Part shown: one piece after another, positions 42,552 to 52,520 of the stretch
How the letters are laid out: the number at the start of each line of letters is the position of its first letter
How positions within the stretch are numbered: the stretch's first letter is position 1
Assembly (NCBI GenBank): GCA_963921195.1
Contig: OY992537.1
Span: forward strand, 20,172,642 to 20,236,641
DNA: 64,000 nucleotides
Direction of reading: 5' to 3'
Source of the DNA: Pegoplata infirma
Taxonomy: Eukaryota; Arthropoda; Insecta; Diptera; Anthomyiidae
The notes under the pieces: model-generated
Databases searched by the model: none
Told to the model about the DNA's origin: nothing
Seen by the model: only the letters and a program-made list of their open reading frames with translations
Translations under genes and position numbers: made by a program

Positions 42552-43369
42552 GGCGCACATTGGGTTGAATGAGAGGCAAAGTGGCGCTTTATTCAGGGCA
42601 GCAGTAATTTTGACATATAATATTTTTTGATTGATGAATAATGAATAATACATTAGAAAGCACCCTTTTAAAGAGAAACATGTGTTTTTTATTTTTTTTT
42701 TTAACCTGTCAGAATTTTTTTAGTGTTTCTTGAAAATTGAACTTGATTCACAATTTAAGCTGTAACTTTTAAACCAAAAGCGATAATTTAATGAATAGAG
42801 TTGCAAATTAAAGTATTTTTAATGCGATAATAAAAATTTAAAACAATAAAAAATAAATATGTGTTAATACTTGCATAAAATTTGTTTAAAGTCGGATTTT
42901 TGTGTTTCACCAAATTTAAAATTTTTTTAAATTTTCCATAAAAAAGTCAGGAAAGTTGTAATTTGGAACTATTAAATTTTTTTATTGGCTTCTAATCATT
43001 AATAAGTAAAATACCACCATTTTTGAAAAAAATTAACATATTAGGCACGTGGTTATGCTTTATTTCGGGAAAAAAACTAAATTCACAATTTTTACTGTAT
43101 CTGTGAAATTAAAAAACACAATATTTTGAAACAAATAGCAAATTAAAGTTTATGTAAAGTGCTATTATAAACGTTTACCAAAAATTATATGTTCTCATAT
43201 AAGTACTAAATTTATTAAGAAACCCAATTTTTCATAAAAAATCTTGAATGTTTAAATTTACCTTTTTTAACTAAAGTCTTGGAAATTGAAAAAAAAATAT
43301 TATATCATCTGCGTTATTCATCTATACTTCTATACTAATCTATACTAATATTATAAAGAGGTAATGTTT

Positions 43370-43404
43370 GTATGTTTGTTTTTTTGTTTGTTTGTTTGTT
43401 TGTA
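43370..43404. repeat. (TTTG)n run near the Helitron 5' end
   Basis: Tandem 'tttg/tatgtttg' units are typical of the 5' subterminal region of this Helitron type. Confidence 0.7.
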
Positions 43405-43424
43405 GAGGGTAATCTCCGGAACTA

Positions 43425-45010
43425 CTTATCCGATTTCAAATATGTTTTCAGCAATATTTTAAGTGTTCCTCCAGGACGGACATAGGCTAGGTTTCATCGA
43501 CCACGCCCACTTCTACGCCCACTTTTGGCCAAAAAACGTAAAATTAAAAAATCTCCAAAACTACTGCACCGATTTCAAAATTTTTTTCACCAATATATAC
43601 TTGGAATGGTCCTTCATGGTGGACATATGCTGGGTTTCATCGACCACGCCCACATCTACGCCCACTTTTGGTAAAAAATTTAAATTTAAATATCTATGAA
43701 ACTACTCATCCGATTTCAAAAAAGTTTTCAGCAATATTTAGAGTGTTCCTCCAGGGTTGACATAGGATAGGTTTTATTGACCGCGCCCACTTTTACGCCC
43801 ACTTTTGGCCAAAAAACGTAAACTTGAAAAATCTCCAAAACTTCTGAACCGATTTCAAAAAATTTTTTACCAATACATACTTGAAATGATCCTTCATGGT
43901 GGACATATGCTGGTTTTCATCGACCACGCCCACATCTACGCCCACTTTTGGTAAAAAACTTAAACTTTAAATATCTGTGAAACTACTCATCCGATTTCAA
44001 AAAAGTTTTCAGCAATATTTAGAGAGTTCCTCCAGGGTCGACATAGGTTAGGTTTCATCGACCACGCCCACTTCTACGACCACTTTTAGCCAAAAAACAT
44101 AAAATTTCAAAATCTCCACAACTACTGAACCGATTTCAAAAATTTTTTCACCAATACATGGTCCTTCATGGTGGACATATGCTGGGTTTCATCGACCACG
44201 CCCACATCTACGCCCACTTTTGGTAAAAAAATTAAAATTTAAATATCTATGAAACTAATCATCCGATTTCAAAAAAGTTTTCAGCAATATTTAGAGTGTT
44301 CCTCCAGGGTTGACATAGGCTAGGTTTTATCGACCACGCCCACTTCTACGCCCACTTTTGGCCAAAAAACGTAAACTTGAAAAACCTTCAAATCTACTGA
44401 ACCGATTTCAAAAACTTTTTCACCAATACATACTTGAAATGATCTGTCATGGTGGACATATGCTAGGATTCATCAACCACGCCCACTTATACGCCCACTT
44501 TTTGGCAAAAAAAAGCTAGAATTTTCAAATCTCCAAAATTTTTCATCTGATTTCCAATTTTTTTCAACCAATACTTGGTCCTTCAAGTGGAAATATTCTA
44601 GGTTTAATTGACCACGCCTATTTCTACGCCCACCTTCGGCAAGAAAAACGTAAAATTTAAATATGATCAAACTACGTATCCGATTTAAAAAATGTTATCA
44701 CAAATATATATTAAGAATGGTCCTTCAGGGTAGACCAAAAACATAAAATTTCGAAATATCCGAAACTACTCATTTAAAAAATGTTTTCTCCAGCATTAAG
44801 AATGGTTCGACATAGGCTACGGTTCATCTAAGTAAAATTTGTAAATATACGAAACTTATTATGGAATTTCCAAAATGTTTTCACTAATATTTAGAATTTT
44901 CCTTCAGGGTGAGTAAGGGTTGGTTTCATTGACCACACCCATTTTATAGATCAATTTGGGTCAAAAGACATAAAATTTTAAAATCTCCGAAACTACTCAT
45001 CTAATTTGAG
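43425..45010. repeat. Higher-order tandem repeats inside the Helitron
   Basis: Alternating ~140-bp monomers form dimers of about 280 bases. One monomer contains 'gttttcagcaatatt...gttcctccaggg', the other 'caccaatacatacttg...ccttcatggtggacatatg'. Both share 'tttcatcgaccacgcccac' and 'ctacgcccacttttgg'. Four well-preserved dimers begin near 43432, 43710, 43990 and 44265, decaying after 44550. Repeat-driven open frames here (for example 43463-43699) are not genes. Confidence 0.85.
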
Positions 45011-45249
45011 ACATTCTGAAAAATTACCTTTTTGGAAATTCCTATTTTACTGGGGAAAATACGTGCAAAGTAGTGAACTTTGTAATTTTTTCTATCTCCT
45101 GAAAAGTTGGTCATAGTAAATTGAAATGTGGGATCCTCCAGCCCAAAAAATCATTCTGAAAAAGTACCTTCTGGAAATTTCGATCTTAATGGGGTTATAA
45201 GGGTAAATTATTGCATTGTGGTACTTTTATTTTTTTTAAGGAATGCATC

Positions 45250-45375
45250 CTACATGGAACGAAATGAATTGGAATTCAGAACAAAATGGAATAAAAAGGG
45301 GACCAAATGAATTGAAAAGGGAACGAAATGGAATAGAACGGGGAACGAAATGGAGTGAAACGGGGAATGAAATGG
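45250..45375. repeat. GGGAACGAAATGGA-type minisatellite in the Helitron
   Basis: 'acgaaatggaatagaacggg' and variants recur with a ~17-24-bp period. Confidence 0.7.
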
Positions 45376-45654
45376 TTTCAATAATTACGATATAAGGGCT
45401 TGAAAATTTTCAAGAACATTATTTACCGAACGAACATGTATCCAAGCTAAACGGGGCTGTTTTAATTTTATTGTTTATTTTAAATAGTTTTTATGAAAGA
45501 CTTCAACGATAAAATTTTAATAAAATAAAAATTCTGTAGGGGAGAATTTTAGAAATGGAGACCCTAATCCTGATCTTTCTTTAATCAGGTATTTAATATT
45601 ACCGGGGGCGAAGTTCCGGGCGGGCCTGCTAGTAATAAATAAAGTTAACATCAT

Positions 45655-45812
45655 GCATGTTTTTTGTCAGATATTATATTATACCACCCAGAGACATCTG
45701 CTTTCCCCGCCCCCCTTCCCACTCCCCACAAAAACCGTCCCTGTGTTATTTTTTTGCTTGTTGGAGGGTATCAAAGATTTGGCACAGCCGAATTTTAAAC
45801 TCTTACTTGTTT
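45655..45812 (-). repeat. DINE-like repeat P fragment (reverse)
   Basis: A C-run, 'ttggagggtatc', 'ttggcacagccgaattt' and 'aactcttacttg' are the reverse complement of the P 5' end, including the T-run/G-run junction. It lies between the Helitron and the fold-back element. Confidence 0.7.
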
Positions 45813-45845
45813 TTATATATATTTCAAAGACCCACAAAAAAGTGT

Positions 45846-46412
45846 AAGACCCACTAATACTTATGTATTTTTACCTTCTAAATTCAATTCCGCTATCAGA
45901 ATTAAATTCTACCGTTGGGGTTTTCTGCAATTTACAGTCCGCAAAAGTGAACCGACCTGATTTCCTTGTAAATTTGACCAACAATAAGTTAACATTTTTT
46001 TAAATTTTATTTCGGTATGTAATGTTTAAGTCTGATTTATTACGAAGAAAATAAGAGATTTTTTCATAAAATCCATCAAAAATTGCAGAATTTACTTGCA
46101 TTTCAACAAAAATGCATTAATTCACAACATAAATACAACTGTTTTTGTATTAAACTGAAATAACGCGTTTTTGTTCAAATGCATGTAACTTCTGCAATTT
46201 TTTACGGATTTTATTTAAAATACTCTTATTTTCTACTTAATAAATCAGACTTAAACCTTACATACAGAAATAAAATTAAAAAATTTTGTAACTTGTCAAA
46301 TTCACAAGGAAATTAGGTGGGTTCACTTTGCGGACTTTCCTTGTAAATCACAGGAAACCCCAACTATAGAATTCAATTCTGATGGCGGAATACATAAGGA
46401 TAAGTGGGTCTT
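45846..46412. mobile_element. ~570-bp fold-back element inside B
   Basis: The ends AAGACCCACT and AGTGGGTCTT are exact inverted repeats. The arms mirror each other nearly to the centre: 'ttggggttttctg' against 'caggaaaccccaa', 'agtccgcaaaagtgaac' against 'gttcactttgcggact', 'taagtctgatttatta' against 'taataaatcagactta', and 'aaaattgcagaa' against 'ttctgcaatttt'. Weaker similarity continues about 20 bases outside. It is non-coding. Confidence 0.85.
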
Positions 46413-47280
46413 GTTTCTGGGTCAGAAACTTTTTTGCTTTTTTGTGATGCAGTGTTATTGAAGCCACCATTTTTTTTTTTTTCATAAAATCCTAAATAAA
46501 AAAATAACGGCATTAAACGCGGACGTTTTTTTTCTTTTAAATTAAAGCTTATACTATATGCTTTATTATCACAATGTATAAGCAATAACAACCTCTTATA
46601 TTTTTTTTTATATTCCATCAAGTATTAAAAATACTCCAATTTTGGAACATTTTACAAAAAAATTTCAAAAATATTTTTACAACAATTTTCAAAAATCAAA
46701 AAACAGAAATGTATTTGAAAATGCCCGAAGTTTATGGTTCCATAATAAAAAAATTACCTTTGAATGAATAAATACCAAAAAAAAATTCTAGAAATAAGTT
46801 GATTTTCAATTTTTAGCACCATATTCAAAAACACAAAAATTTATTTGATTTTGACGGCGGATTGCAAGAAAAGTAAACAACTCAGAATAATAGTTGTGAC
46901 AGATTTTTTAGTGTAATTTTATATACTTTAACCCTAAATTAATAATATTTGTAAAAAAAAAATTTTCAGTTTTGATTAAAGCGCCACTTTTGATCCATTT
47001 CAACCCAACGTGCGGCGTACGGACATAACGCCCAAGTGCATATCGCCCAATTTAAAAAAGTCATTCCATCCAAAAAAAATGTGTGTTAGTTGTTGTTGCA
47101 AAATTTTTTGGACGATATGGCCATTATTTTTGGGTATTGTAACAATTTTCTTTAAATTAATATAAATTATCAAAAATCCCATATTACCCAATTATCAAAA
47201 TGTTGAATTTATAAAATGTCATAGCGCCCAAAAAAATAATCATAAAACTCACCAATATTGTTTTTTTAACACAATGTTTT

Positions 47281-47764
47281 AAAGGTTTTATGAGTAGCCG
47301 GCCTTCGGCCGGGCTTAGAGATTACAAAATCCTTGCATTAAACCCACCCTCTCCGCAAAGTAAAGTTTTCTAGGGTAGCAGGCCTTAACACTATCAAATT
47401 TGTTATGCATCAAAAAGGCCTGATAACCAAAATAGCTTTGGTTTGCAGAGAGGGTGGGTTTAATGCAGTGGTCGGCAGAAAGAGGCATATGAAAGTATTT
47501 GTGTTTTAATAAAAATATGCATGTGTTGGTGTATTTCTTCAACAAAGCGACATCAACCTGCTTTGAAGAAAGTAAGCTTGCTACTGAATAAAATATTTGT
47601 TCTTTTTATGCTCTTTGTTGATTTTTTGTTGACATTCGTGTTGTATACATGTGAATAACCGATTGTGTTCGGCTCCAGCGTGCAATGGGTGCCGACCACT
47701 GGTTTAATGCATGGAGTATGTAATCCCTAAGCCCGGCCGAAGGCAGGCTACGCAGAAAACCTTT
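47281..47764. mobile_element. Element D, ~75-bp TIRs, inside C
   Basis: Once the hAT insertion (47466-47701) is removed, long inverted repeats appear. AAAGGTTTTATGAGTAGCC, 'ggccttcggccgggctta', 'gattac' and 'gcattaaacccaccctct' on the left pair with the corresponding complements ending AAAACCTTT on the right. The remaining element is about 240 bp and nearly all inverted repeat, so it is a hairpin-type MITE. Confidence 0.85.
47466..47701. mobile_element. Element E: small hAT MITE, perfect 8-bp TSD, innermost layer
   Basis: The ends CAGTGGTCGGCA and TGCCGACCACTG are perfect 12-bp inverted repeats typical of hAT elements. The exact 8-mer GTTTAATG flanks both sides (47458-47465 and 47702-47709). 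It interrupts the right arm of D, whose left arm shows the uninterrupted sequence. It is non-coding and 236 bp long. Confidence 0.95.
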
Positions 47765-47958
47765 ATTACAAAAAAACAAATCATAGAAGTCGTAATTTCG
47801 ACATTTCGCCCAAAAAAAATATTTTGGATTTTTTGACAATTTTGTTTAGGGAGAAATAACATTTTTAGACCTTTTATTTTGGGCTATATGTCGCAGCTTG
47901 GGCGATATGACATTTACGGTTTTGGGCGATAAGACCTTGGGCGCTATGTCCGTACGCC

Positions 47959-47967
47959 GGTAAATAC
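47959..47967. repeat. GGTAAATAC, right copy of the 9-bp direct repeat
   Basis: It is an exact match to 42543-42551 and directly follows element C. Confidence 0.75.
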
Positions 47968-48523
47968 ACATGAAATTGTGTTCGTGGGACCATAATAAGC
48001 AGTTCGTTTTAACCGAGGATTCGTTATAACCGAGTTTGTTATAAAAGAAGTATTTTGTGTGAAATTTGATGCCAAAACGTCGGGACTTTAGAATTAGTTC
48101 GTTATACCCGAGAATTCGTTATAACCGAGTTCGTTATAACCGAGTTTGACTGTATTAGTTTGCTATTCCATGCACAACGAATTGAAATATCTGTCGAGGA
48201 CCCCACTAAAAAAAATAAGTGCAAAAAAGAGTTTTTACATTTTGGAGAGTATAAAAGATTCGGCAACAAAGAATATAACACTCTCACTTGTTTCATGTAC
48301 ATTTGATAAACAAATGGAATATTTTTATGCGAAAAGCTTACAATTAGACTTGGTGAAAAAGTAGTTTTGGTAAAAAAAAAATTGTTTTTTACAAAAAACA
48401 AAATTATGTTAAAAAAAATTTTATGAACCTAAAATTTTTGGTGAAAAAAAAATTTGATGATTTTTTTTGATGAAAAGAAAAATTTTTAATGTAAAAAAAA
48501 ATTGATGAAAAAAAATATGAAAA

Positions 48524-48946
48524 AAAACAAGTGAGAGTGTTAAATTCGTTTGTTTTGGGGGGGGGGGGGTGATGGGGGTCAATGGGGGACGTTGAGAGAA
48601 CCTTCCCATCCCGATAAATATATCAAATGTTTCATTTATTTAACAAAAATACAAAAAAAACATGTAAAAAAAGTGTATTTTTTCTGAGGTTGGTTCAGTT
48701 CTTCAAAGGGGAACTTTTTTCCGCCTTAGCCGATTTTGCCCATTTACGAATTTAACCTGCCTAGGACCATAAGCCATATTCATGCCAAATTGAAGGAGCC
48801 TAGCTCTTTTATTTTGGACTGTATCGTGCCATCTACAGACAGACGGACGGACATTCACAGAATGTTTTATTTCGATATTTCGATGCGTTACAAACGGAAT
48901 GACAAAGTGAGTATACCCCCATACTGTGGATGGAGGGTATAAAAAT
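48524..48946 (+). repeat. DINE-like repeat P, inside the simple tract of H
   Basis: The left end is AAACAAGTGAGAGTGTTAAA, then most of the palindrome is deleted ('attcgtttgttttgggg'). A G-run is at about 48558-48570 and a short GACGGACG core at 48841-48852. The right end is 'tatacccccatactgtgg' and TGGAGGGTATA. It inserted without obvious duplication into an A-run. Confidence 0.75.
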
Positions 48947-48992
48947 TTTTGGTGAGGAAAAAATTGATAATACAAAATTTGATAAAAAAAGT

Positions 48993-49670
48993 TAAAAAAA
49001 ACAAGTAAGAGTGTTAAATTCGGCTGTGCCGAATCTTTTATACCCTCCAACATGCAAAAAAAAAAAATCCAGTGTCGTTTTCTTTTTTTTGGGGGGGGGG
49101 ACAAATTTCCCCTCGAAATATATGTTTAAAAATGCATTCTTATGCTTTTCGCACTAAAGAAATACAAGTTTATCATTATTTTACAATTTTTTTTTAATCC
49201 ACGCCCACAAAAGGGGGGCGCGCCGAAAAAATCGATATTTTCTTATCCCCCGGGTCTAAATGCAAAACTTTGAGCTTCTTGAAGCATAAAAATGTTGCAT
49301 TTGTTAAACAAAAACACAAAAAATCATATAAAAATATGGTGTTTTTTAGAGGCTGGTTTAGTTCCTCAAGAGGGAACTTTTTTCCCCCTGGTCCGATTTT
49401 GCCCATCTCCGAACTTAACCAGCCTATGAACATAAGACATATTTCTGCCAAACTTCAGGAGTCTAGCACTTTTATTTTGAACTGTATCGTGTCTTCCACA
49501 GACGGACTGACGGACAGACGGACGGACGGACATCGCTAGAATGTCTTGGAATCGATCACTGATCAATAATATATATACTTTATGGGGTCCTAGACCGATA
49601 TTTCGATGCGTTACACACGGAATGACAAAGTGAGTATACCCCCATACTGTAGTTGGAGGGTATAAAAATT
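48993..49670 (+). repeat. DINE-like repeat P, best-preserved full-length copy
   Basis: The left end is AAACAAGTAAGAGTG and the palindrome is ATTCGGCTGTGCCGAAT, followed by TATACCCTCC. The T-run/G-run junction is at about 49080-49101. The core is 'gacggacagacggacggac' (49509-49529). The conserved 'catcgctagaatgtcttgg', 'atactttatggggtcc' and 'gatatttcgatgcgttac' blocks follow. The right end is 'tatacccccatactgtag' and TTGGAGGGTATA. It lies inside the simple tract of H. Open frames on both strands here are repeat-derived. Confidence 0.85.
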
Positions 49671-50270
49671 GATTAAAAAATATGATAAAAAAAAAATTTT
49701 GATAAAAAAATTTTGTAAAAAAAATTTGATAAAAAAAAAATGAATGAAAAAAAAAATTATGAAAAAAAAAAAAAAATTATGAAAAAACAAAAAATTTTTT
49801 TGAAAAAACAAAAAACTGATGAAAAAAAATGTTGATGAAAAAAAAAATTTTTGATGAAAAAAAAAAATGATGAAAAAAAAAATTAATGAAAAAAAAAAAA
49901 AATTTGATGAAGAAAAAATAATTGATGAAAAAAAAAATTTCGTGAAAAAAAAATTGATAAAAAAAAATTGATAAAAAAAATTGATAAAAAAAATGATGAA
50001 AAAAAAAGTTTGAGAAAAAAAAAAAAAATATTTGAGAAAAAAAGTTTGATGAAAAAAAAAAAATAATGAAAAAAAATTTGATGGAAAAAAAATTTGTGGA
50101 AAATTAAATTTGATGGAAAAAAAATTGATGAAAAAAAAATTGATGAAAAAAAAAAAATTTAATAAAAAAAAAAATTGACGAAAAAAAAATAATGAAAAAA
50201 AAAAATTGATGAAAAAAAATTAATGAAAAAAAAAAAAATTTATGAAAATTTTTTTTTTTTTTTGTGAAAA
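49671..50270 (+). repeat. GATGAAAAAAAA simple tract inside H copy 3
   Basis: About 600 bases of 'ttgatgaaaaaaaa' and 'gataaaaaaaa' units, the longest instance in the window, precede the TTCACCAGCTGGTGAA block of H. Confidence 0.9.
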
Positions 50271-50503
50271 TTAATTAGGTTACTTTTTATTCACCAGCTG
50301 GTGAAAAACGGTTTTATTCACCACGAGGTGAATTATTATACAAGTTACAAACCCAAGTTATTAAAATTTTTGGTTTTAAGAAAATTAAAATAGTAATTCT
50401 TGTTTTGTTTTTCGTTAATTGTTAGCTTATATAGTCAAACTGAGGTGGCCTCCTGCAACTTTTTTAAAATTAGACACCAGCCTAAAAACATTATCATGTT
50501 AAA

Positions 50504-51450
50504 AAAAAACTACTAAAGTTTTTATGAAATATTTTCTAAAAACAAAAATTTTCTAGAAAATGTATTAGCAGTTTTATCTGCTGTTTTAACAGATTTCTCT
50601 GCTGATTTCACCTAGATAATCATGACAGATTTTTAGCAAACCGTGTCTGCTAAAATCAGCAGATTTCTCATGTGGCTCAAAATGGATTTTTTGTTATTTT
50701 CTAAAACTGAATGACATAGAATCAATTTAAAATATACATTTCAGCAGAAAAATTTGCTTAAAGTTTGGTAATTACAGAATCCATGGTCTGGAATAAATCC
50801 ACATTAAAAAAAGTCTTTAGAAATACAATGTTTTCTTTTTCAATCACAAACCCTTAATAACAAACAAAAATGGCAAACGCCGATAAGAACACTAAAATAA
50901 AATTTAAAGTCATTTTACATATTTTTGAGAGAGTTTTTCTTTTGAGTGTACCCTATTAGAGAGGCGTTTTACTCCAAATCATAATTCAGCAACGATTTGA
51001 ATTCAAACTTTACTCAAAATATAAAAAAAAAAAAATAATTTTTTTCCGAAAAAAAAACATTTTATTCTCAACAGAGACTTTTTTTAGCCCCATACATTTT
51101 TTCCTGAGTTTTAAAATTTTTTTATCCCTTTTAAATAATACGTTTTTTCAATTTGAGTTAGCAAACTTTTAGCATATTTTTCACCTGAAATCGATATTTT
51201 GTCATTCATTTTAGGAAAACACCAAAAAATTGTCTGCAATTTTACTGATTCTGTTTGGTGAATATCAAAATATTTTTCTGCAAATTTTTTGCAGATTATT
51301 TTGTCATTTTACAGAAATAGTCAGTTGTCATTTTTTTTCAAAAACAATTTTATGTTTTTTCCTGAATCTGAAATTTTTTTCCTGGAACGAAAAATTATTA
51401 AAATGTTTCAGAAAATAAAATTTTTCTTCATAGAATAAAAACAGCAGAAT
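50504..51450. repeat. Dispersed repeat T, copy 2, plus related flanks
   Basis: The segment order 'tcaatttgagttagcaaact', 'ttgtcattcatttta', 'actgattctgtttggtgaat' and 'tcaaaatatttttctgca' matches 41700-41920. Multiple 'cagatttctctgctg' and 'aatctgc' words occur in 50560-50660. It is non-coding. Confidence 0.5.
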
Positions 51451-51965
51451 TTGTAAACCGAATGAATTAAATTAAGCGGATTTTCAGGGTCTCTATGGAA
51501 AATTTTGAAAACACATAGGTGGTTTCGTTTAAGCAGCGAATATATTTTTCTTGATTCCCTCGAATATAAACACCTCCCTACTACTCATCAATTTTCTTAG
51601 AAAGACCTCTTGATAACTGTAGGCTAAATTTATAAATATTTATTGACAAGTAAATAGAAAAATTTATTGAGTGGAAGTAATTGTATTGACATAAGCGTCT
51701 GACAACCAAAAATTTTTTTCGATATGTATTAAAATAAGTAAATTCTAGATAATGAAAATAATTTGTATTTAGACGAGGCCAAAATGAAAACAACGTTATG
51801 CAGAAAAGCGGGGGATTTAAAATGTATTAAATATTTAATAGATTTTATAATAAAAATAATGTTATTAAAATTATTTTAAAATATCCATAGCAACTCTTAA
51901 CTGAATAATGCATCATTATAAGAAAACAAAAAAAATTAAATTCGACTCCGAAAAATCTATAAATA
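51451..51965. other. AT-rich interval; no gene seen
   Basis: There is no family of this window and no supported exon. Confidence 0.35.
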
Positions 51966-52520
51966 CTACACAGAAAAAAAAAAAATATTTGAGTAAATTT
52001 TTAATACTATTGAGTAAAAAATTACTCAATTTTGCACCAGTAAACGATTTAATAGTATTGAGTAAATTTTTAATAAAAATTTATTAAATGTTTGAATAAT
52101 AAGTTAATTTTTAATTGACACAATTAAAAATTTACTCAAAATTTATCGATTTAATTTTTTTTCAAGTTTAAAAAAGTTTTAAATTTTTTTACAAAAAAAA
52201 AAAAAAAAAAAAAAAACTTGCTTTTTCAAACTTTACCAAACATATTTATGTCACAAAAACATAGGAATATTTTATAAAGACGATTAAAAACTTTCATATA
52301 CCTACACAAAAAACTATAAACTAAACGAGAATTCAAAAAACTATGAGAGTTAAAAAAAAAAATAAAAAAATATTAAATTTCTATTAAATTGTTTACTTAA
52401 TTTGTTTTTAAAATTTTTAAGTAAATTTTTAATTGCGTCAATTAAAAAATTACTCAATTTTTGTTTTTAAATTTAAACAAGTGATTACTCAAATTTGTTT
52501 CCTCCATATTTTTTTTTTGT
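51966..52520. mobile_element. MITE with TACACAGAAAA-type ends
   Basis: The left end is TACACAGAAAAAAAAAAAA followed by 'tatttgagtaa'. The right end is 'ttactcaaatttg' through TTTTTTTGTGTA. The arms contain 'gagtaaatttttaat' and its complement 'attaaaaatttactc' several times. It is non-coding and an AT-only MITE. Confidence 0.65.

Larger units (their letters stand above)
43339..45632 (+). mobile_element. Helitron (non-autonomous), A|T target
   Basis: The 5' end is TCTATACTAATATTATAAAG and the 3' end is CGGGCGGGCCTGCTAG. The element lies between an A (43338) and a T (45633), the canonical Helitron signature of 5'-TC and CTAG-3' inserted between A and T. The 3' end carries the GC-rich 'ccgggggcgaagttccggg' block usual just inside animal Helitron termini. 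TCTATACT is partially repeated just upstream (43321 and 43329). The interior is dominated by ~140-bp tandem units. No Rep/helicase sequence is present. It moves by rolling circle only if an autonomous partner supplies the enzyme. Confidence 0.85.
42552..47958. mobile_element. Element B complex (inside A), 9-bp direct repeat flanks
   Basis: The left terminus GGCGCACATTGGGTTGAAT is mirrored at 46978-47013, where 'aaagcgccacttttgatcc' and 'atttcaacccaacgtgc' are its inverted counterpart over about 40 bases. The right end then passes into element C. GGTAAATAC lies directly left of B and directly right of C, so C appears to have inserted at the extreme right end of B. B also carries the Helitron, a P fragment and a fold-back element. 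The residual B sequence (about 1.5 kb) shows no recognisable transposase. An 8-9-bp duplication fits hAT or Mutator-like elements; I do not choose. Confidence 0.75.
47014..47958. mobile_element. Element C with GGCGTACGGACAT ends
   Basis: The left end GGCGTACGGACATAACGCCC and the right end (complement) GGCGTACGGACATAGCGCCC are inverted repeats of about 37 bases with few mismatches. 'tatcgcccaa' occurs in both arms. The interior includes 'ggacgatatggcc' and, inserted, element D. It sits at the right terminus of B. The exact duplication is ambiguous because the ends and the target are both GC/GGC-rich. Confidence 0.8.
42243..48152. mobile_element. Element A: pogo/Tigger-like MITE, TA duplication, expanded by nesting
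   Basis: The termini CAGTCGAACCCGGTTATAAC (left) and CAGTCAAACTCGGTTATAAC (right, complement) are long inverted repeats. TA flanks both sides (42241-42242 and 48153-48154). The intact H site at 39139-39159 reads 'gttatattactttgctattc' in H orientation, proving insertion at one TA. Subterminal 'gttcgttataaccgag' motifs repeat at both ends. CAGT-start, TA-target and these repeats suggest pogo/Tigger-type Tc1/mariner elements (inference). Only about 0.5 kb is A; the rest is B and its contents. Confidence 0.9.
42132..50503 (+). mobile_element. Element H, copy 3: outer layer of nest 2
   Basis: The 5' end (AAATGCCTGCGAATTTT) is at about 42131 and the 3' end ('aacattatcatgtta') is at 50486-50503. 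H is interrupted at 42243-48152 by element A. Its simple tract is interrupted by two P copies (48524-48946 and 48993-49670). Without inserts it would be of the same order as the ~1-kb copy 2, but with a longer simple tract and the extra palindrome block at 50291-50306 (TTCACCAGCTGGTGAA). It is non-coding. Confidence 0.75.

Noticed and set aside
43463..43699. 78-codon frame with a repeated PTSTPTF motif
   Set aside because: Directly explained by the ~140-bp tandem units of the Helitron.
49366..49539. Overlapping frames containing poly-DGRT/RRTDG stretches
   Set aside because: These derive from the GACG/GGAC microsatellite core of a P repeat.
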